Shown: positions 12,237 through 13,451 of the stretch, piece by piece
Numbering within the stretch: position 1 is the stretch's first letter
How the letters are laid out: every line of letters begins with the position of its first letter
Source of the DNA: Baffinella frigidus
Lineage: Eukaryota > Cryptophyceae > Cryptomonadales > Baffinellaceae
Length of the DNA stretch: 13,451 bases
Assembly: GCA_026770585.1 (NCBI GenBank)
Contig: MU646481.1
Span: 153,785-167,235, forward strand
Reading direction: 5' to 3'
The notes under the pieces: model-generated
Database searches by the model: none
What the model was told of the DNA's origin: nothing
The model's input: the letters and a program-made list of their open reading frames with translations, nothing else
Translations under genes and position numbers: made by a program

Positions 12237-12660
12237 GTCCGTCTCATGGAGGTGCGGCACCCCCTCGTTTTCTCAAGTCAATTCCCCTACAAATTCGTCA
12301 ACTTATTCTTTACTCGGGGTGCCGCACCATGGTGTGGTGGTCTCATGGAGGTGTGGTGGTCTCATGGAGGGTCCGTCCTCTCCACACCTCTCATGGAGGT
12401 GCGGCACCTCCCACCACCAACCACCAACCACCAACCAGCGGACTTGGAAGGGATTCCTCAACAACCCCTAAGCGTTAAATACCGCTCCCCACCCACCACG
12501 CCATGCGATCGCCGCCAAGGATGCGTCGGTTTAGGGTTTAGGGTTTAGTTCGTCAACTTATTCTTTACTCGGGGTGCCGCACCATGGTGTGGTGGTCTCA
12601 TGGAGGGTCCGTCCTCTCCACACCATGCGATCGCCGCCAAGGATGCGTCGGTTTGTTCTG
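12237..12660 (+). repeat. Duplicated segment joined by telomeric filler
   Basis: TTCGTCAACTTATTCTTTAC continuing through GGGGTGCCGCACCATGGTG... occurs at about 12293 and again at 12548. ATGCGATCGCCGCCAAGGAT then GCGTCGG occurs at 12503 and 12626. GTCTCATGGAGG recurs many times. Between the two halves lies a TTTAGGG block. The left part includes a truncated arm of an R-type element (TCAAGTCAATTCCCCTA, about 12275). The stretch 12436–12478 is an inverted copy of the 12111–12150 unit. Confidence 0.8.
12529..12548 (+). repeat. Interstitial telomeric repeat, (GTTTAGG) about 2.9 copies
   Basis: GTTTAGGGTTTAGGGTTTAG sits exactly at the junction of two duplicated segments. The left neighbour shares GGTTT with its intact paralogue (12652 onward), the right neighbour shares TTCGTC. 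This is the only perfect TTTAGGG tract in the window and suggests the host telomere repeat. Confidence 0.85.
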
Positions 12661-12664
12661 AGAA

Positions 12665-13005
12665 GTGCGCAACCGTGCAGAAGAGAAGGTGTCGGGAGTC
12701 CCTCTGAGCTACAGGAGGCAGGTCGACGGGTGGTGGGTGGTGGTTGGTGGGTGGTGAGCGTAGGGTGCTGGGCCCGATGGACCAGTCGCCTGCACCCCCC
12801 CCCTCTGCCCTCTGCCCTCCTGCTCTGCCCTACGTCCTCTTGTACCATCCTCAACAGTCCCCTCTGCCCTCTGCCCGCCGCACCTTCCAGCCAGCGTAGC
12901 GCAGCTCCATGGGTGTTCGACAGGCGACTGGTGCGCAACCGTGCAGAAGAGAAGGTGTCGGGAGTCCCTCTGAGCTACAGGACGCAGGTCGACAGCTGGT
13001 GGGTG
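12665..13005 (+). repeat. 75-bp direct repeat and inverted TPR-exon copy
   Basis: GTGCGCAACCGTGCAGAAGA and the following ~55 bp (to GGTCGAC) occur at 12665 and at 12931, offset 266. Between them 12775–12915 is an inverted copy of 10366–10590; on the - strand it reads THGAALRWLEGAAGRGQRGL and MVQEDVGQSRRAEG. It is bounded by inverted ACCAGTCGCCTG (12782–12793) and CAGGCGACTGGT (12921–12932). These look like scrambled exon duplicates. Confidence 0.75.
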
Positions 13006-13190
13006 GTGGTTGGTGGGTGGTGAGCTCACCACCCACCAACCGCCAACCACCAGCTCCCAGGGTGCTGGGCTCGCAGCACGCGGCGCTGGCGGTTGGCGGT
13101 TGGTGGAGATTGCGGGGGTGGTGCACGCGTCCCTCTCAGCATACCTACAGGAGGCGGCTGGCGGCTGGTGGTTGGTGGTGGCGGCCGCGG
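12725..13190 (+). repeat. GGTTGGTGG-type minisatellite blocks
   Basis: Three to four blocks of GGTGGTTGGTGGGTGG (about 12727–12757, 12998–13022, 13088–13107, 13148–13180) and an inverted block (CCACCCACCAACCGCC at about 13027–13052) form a local hairpin around 13022. Runs of three or more G suggest quadruplex potential. Not coding in my view. Confidence 0.8.
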
Positions 13191-13290
13191 GGCGTTGGGC
13201 AGCACGCGGCGAGCGTGGGTCTCACAATTCAACTCACACGGTTCAACACTCACGATTCGACTCTCACCTGCAGCACGCGGCGAGCGTTGG
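13072..13290 (+). repeat. Triplicated acceptor/exon start CAGCACGCGGCG
   Basis: CAGCACGCGGCG occurs at about 13073, 13200 and 13271. The last is the true-looking acceptor (CTCACCTGCAG) of the exon at 13274. The second copies 17 of the next bases (AGCGTGGG versus AGCGTTGG). It parallels the triplication seen before exon 3 of the 6964 gene. Confidence 0.8.
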
Positions 13291-13435
13291 CGATTGGTCG
13301 GCGGCGCGCGACTGGGCCGCGCGCGCGAGCAAGAGCCTCGAGATCCTCGAGAACCTCGGGCGCGGGTGCCCCGAGGACCTCAAGGGGCTGGTCTCGGCCG
13401 TGCAGAGCCATCCGCAGCGCGCCGTGCTCATGCAG
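13274..13435 (+). CDS. Intact TPR-like exon (54 codons), partial gene
   Basis: A CTCACCTGCAG acceptor precedes and CAG|GTTGAT follows, giving a 162-nt phase-0 exon: HAASVGDWSAARDWAARASK, then SLEILENLGRGCPEDLKGLV, then SAVQSHPQRAVLMQ. It is GC-rich with strong codon bias. It aligns with exon 2 of the 6964–8520 gene (STGDWFSAR...LENL...PQDL) and with exon 1 (PHDLLEMVQRIETHPQRGVL). It is probably part of a paralogous tandem gene extending beyond the window, or of a much larger version of the same gene. Helical-repeat scaffold is the likely role; no partner is suggested. Confidence 0.7.
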
Positions 13436-13451
13436 GTTGATCATAAACCGG

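Overview
The window looks like nuclear DNA of a unicellular eukaryote, not bacterial or viral. Reading frames are short and broken, and some join only across GT–AG introns (the clearest is 41 nt). There are telomere-type repeats of the TTTAGGG kind, and at least thirty short hairpin elements with terminal inverted repeats (TIRs) and target-site duplications (TSDs) fill roughly 5 kb, over a third of the window. Plant-type TTTAGGG telomeres plus hairpin elements behaving as introns suggest an alga or alveolate. Syndinean dinoflagellates (Amoebophrya), known for introner elements and non-canonical introns, are the closest precedent I know, but this is inference. No transposase, rRNA, tRNA or CRISPR was seen.

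Layout. 1–91 is a perfect heptamer array (GGTTGAG x13). 184–1383 holds a split reading frame on the + strand interrupted by elements A1, D1, D3, E1 and A2. 1592–2922 holds a split frame on the - strand interrupted by B2, U, F1, T and B1; it carries a repeated HWALDL-type module. 2923–5300 is mostly stacked and nested hairpin elements (B4, H, D2, K1 with L inside, M, E3, J). 5470–5972 is a 503-bp element (H2) with another (I) inside. 5973–6716 is a second - strand gene with the same module and a canonical 41-nt intron. 6964–8520 is the best gene model: a + strand, five-exon, 218-codon TPR-like helical-repeat protein, one of whose introns is itself a hairpin element (S). 8521–9640 carries E2, F2, P1 and P2; 9641–9990 is a - strand coding piece split by element C. 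10046–10600 contains decayed copies of the TPR-like exon, interrupted by A3 and Q at sites whose uninterrupted versions are also in the window. 10600–11760 has F'1, Z, X and F'2. 11768–13273 is a repeat-rich tract with tandem and inverted duplications, an interstitial TTTAGGG block and a GGTTGGTGG-type minisatellite. 13274–13435 is another intact TPR-like exon running into the window edge.

Main idea: several unrelated families of short hairpin transposons sit inside coding sequence and appear to be removed as introns. Taking out element plus one TSD copy repeatedly restores an open frame, and in one case (U) restores a motif that a paralogous exon shows uninterrupted. Three terminus/TSD classes are visible: CCAC...GTGG with 2-bp TSDs, T[T/C]ATC... 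with 4-bp TSDs, and CCTAGC with a 3-bp TSD. All gene functions beyond 'TPR-like' are unrecognised, and some blocks may be pseudogenes. Coordinates were counted by hand and could be off by a base in places.
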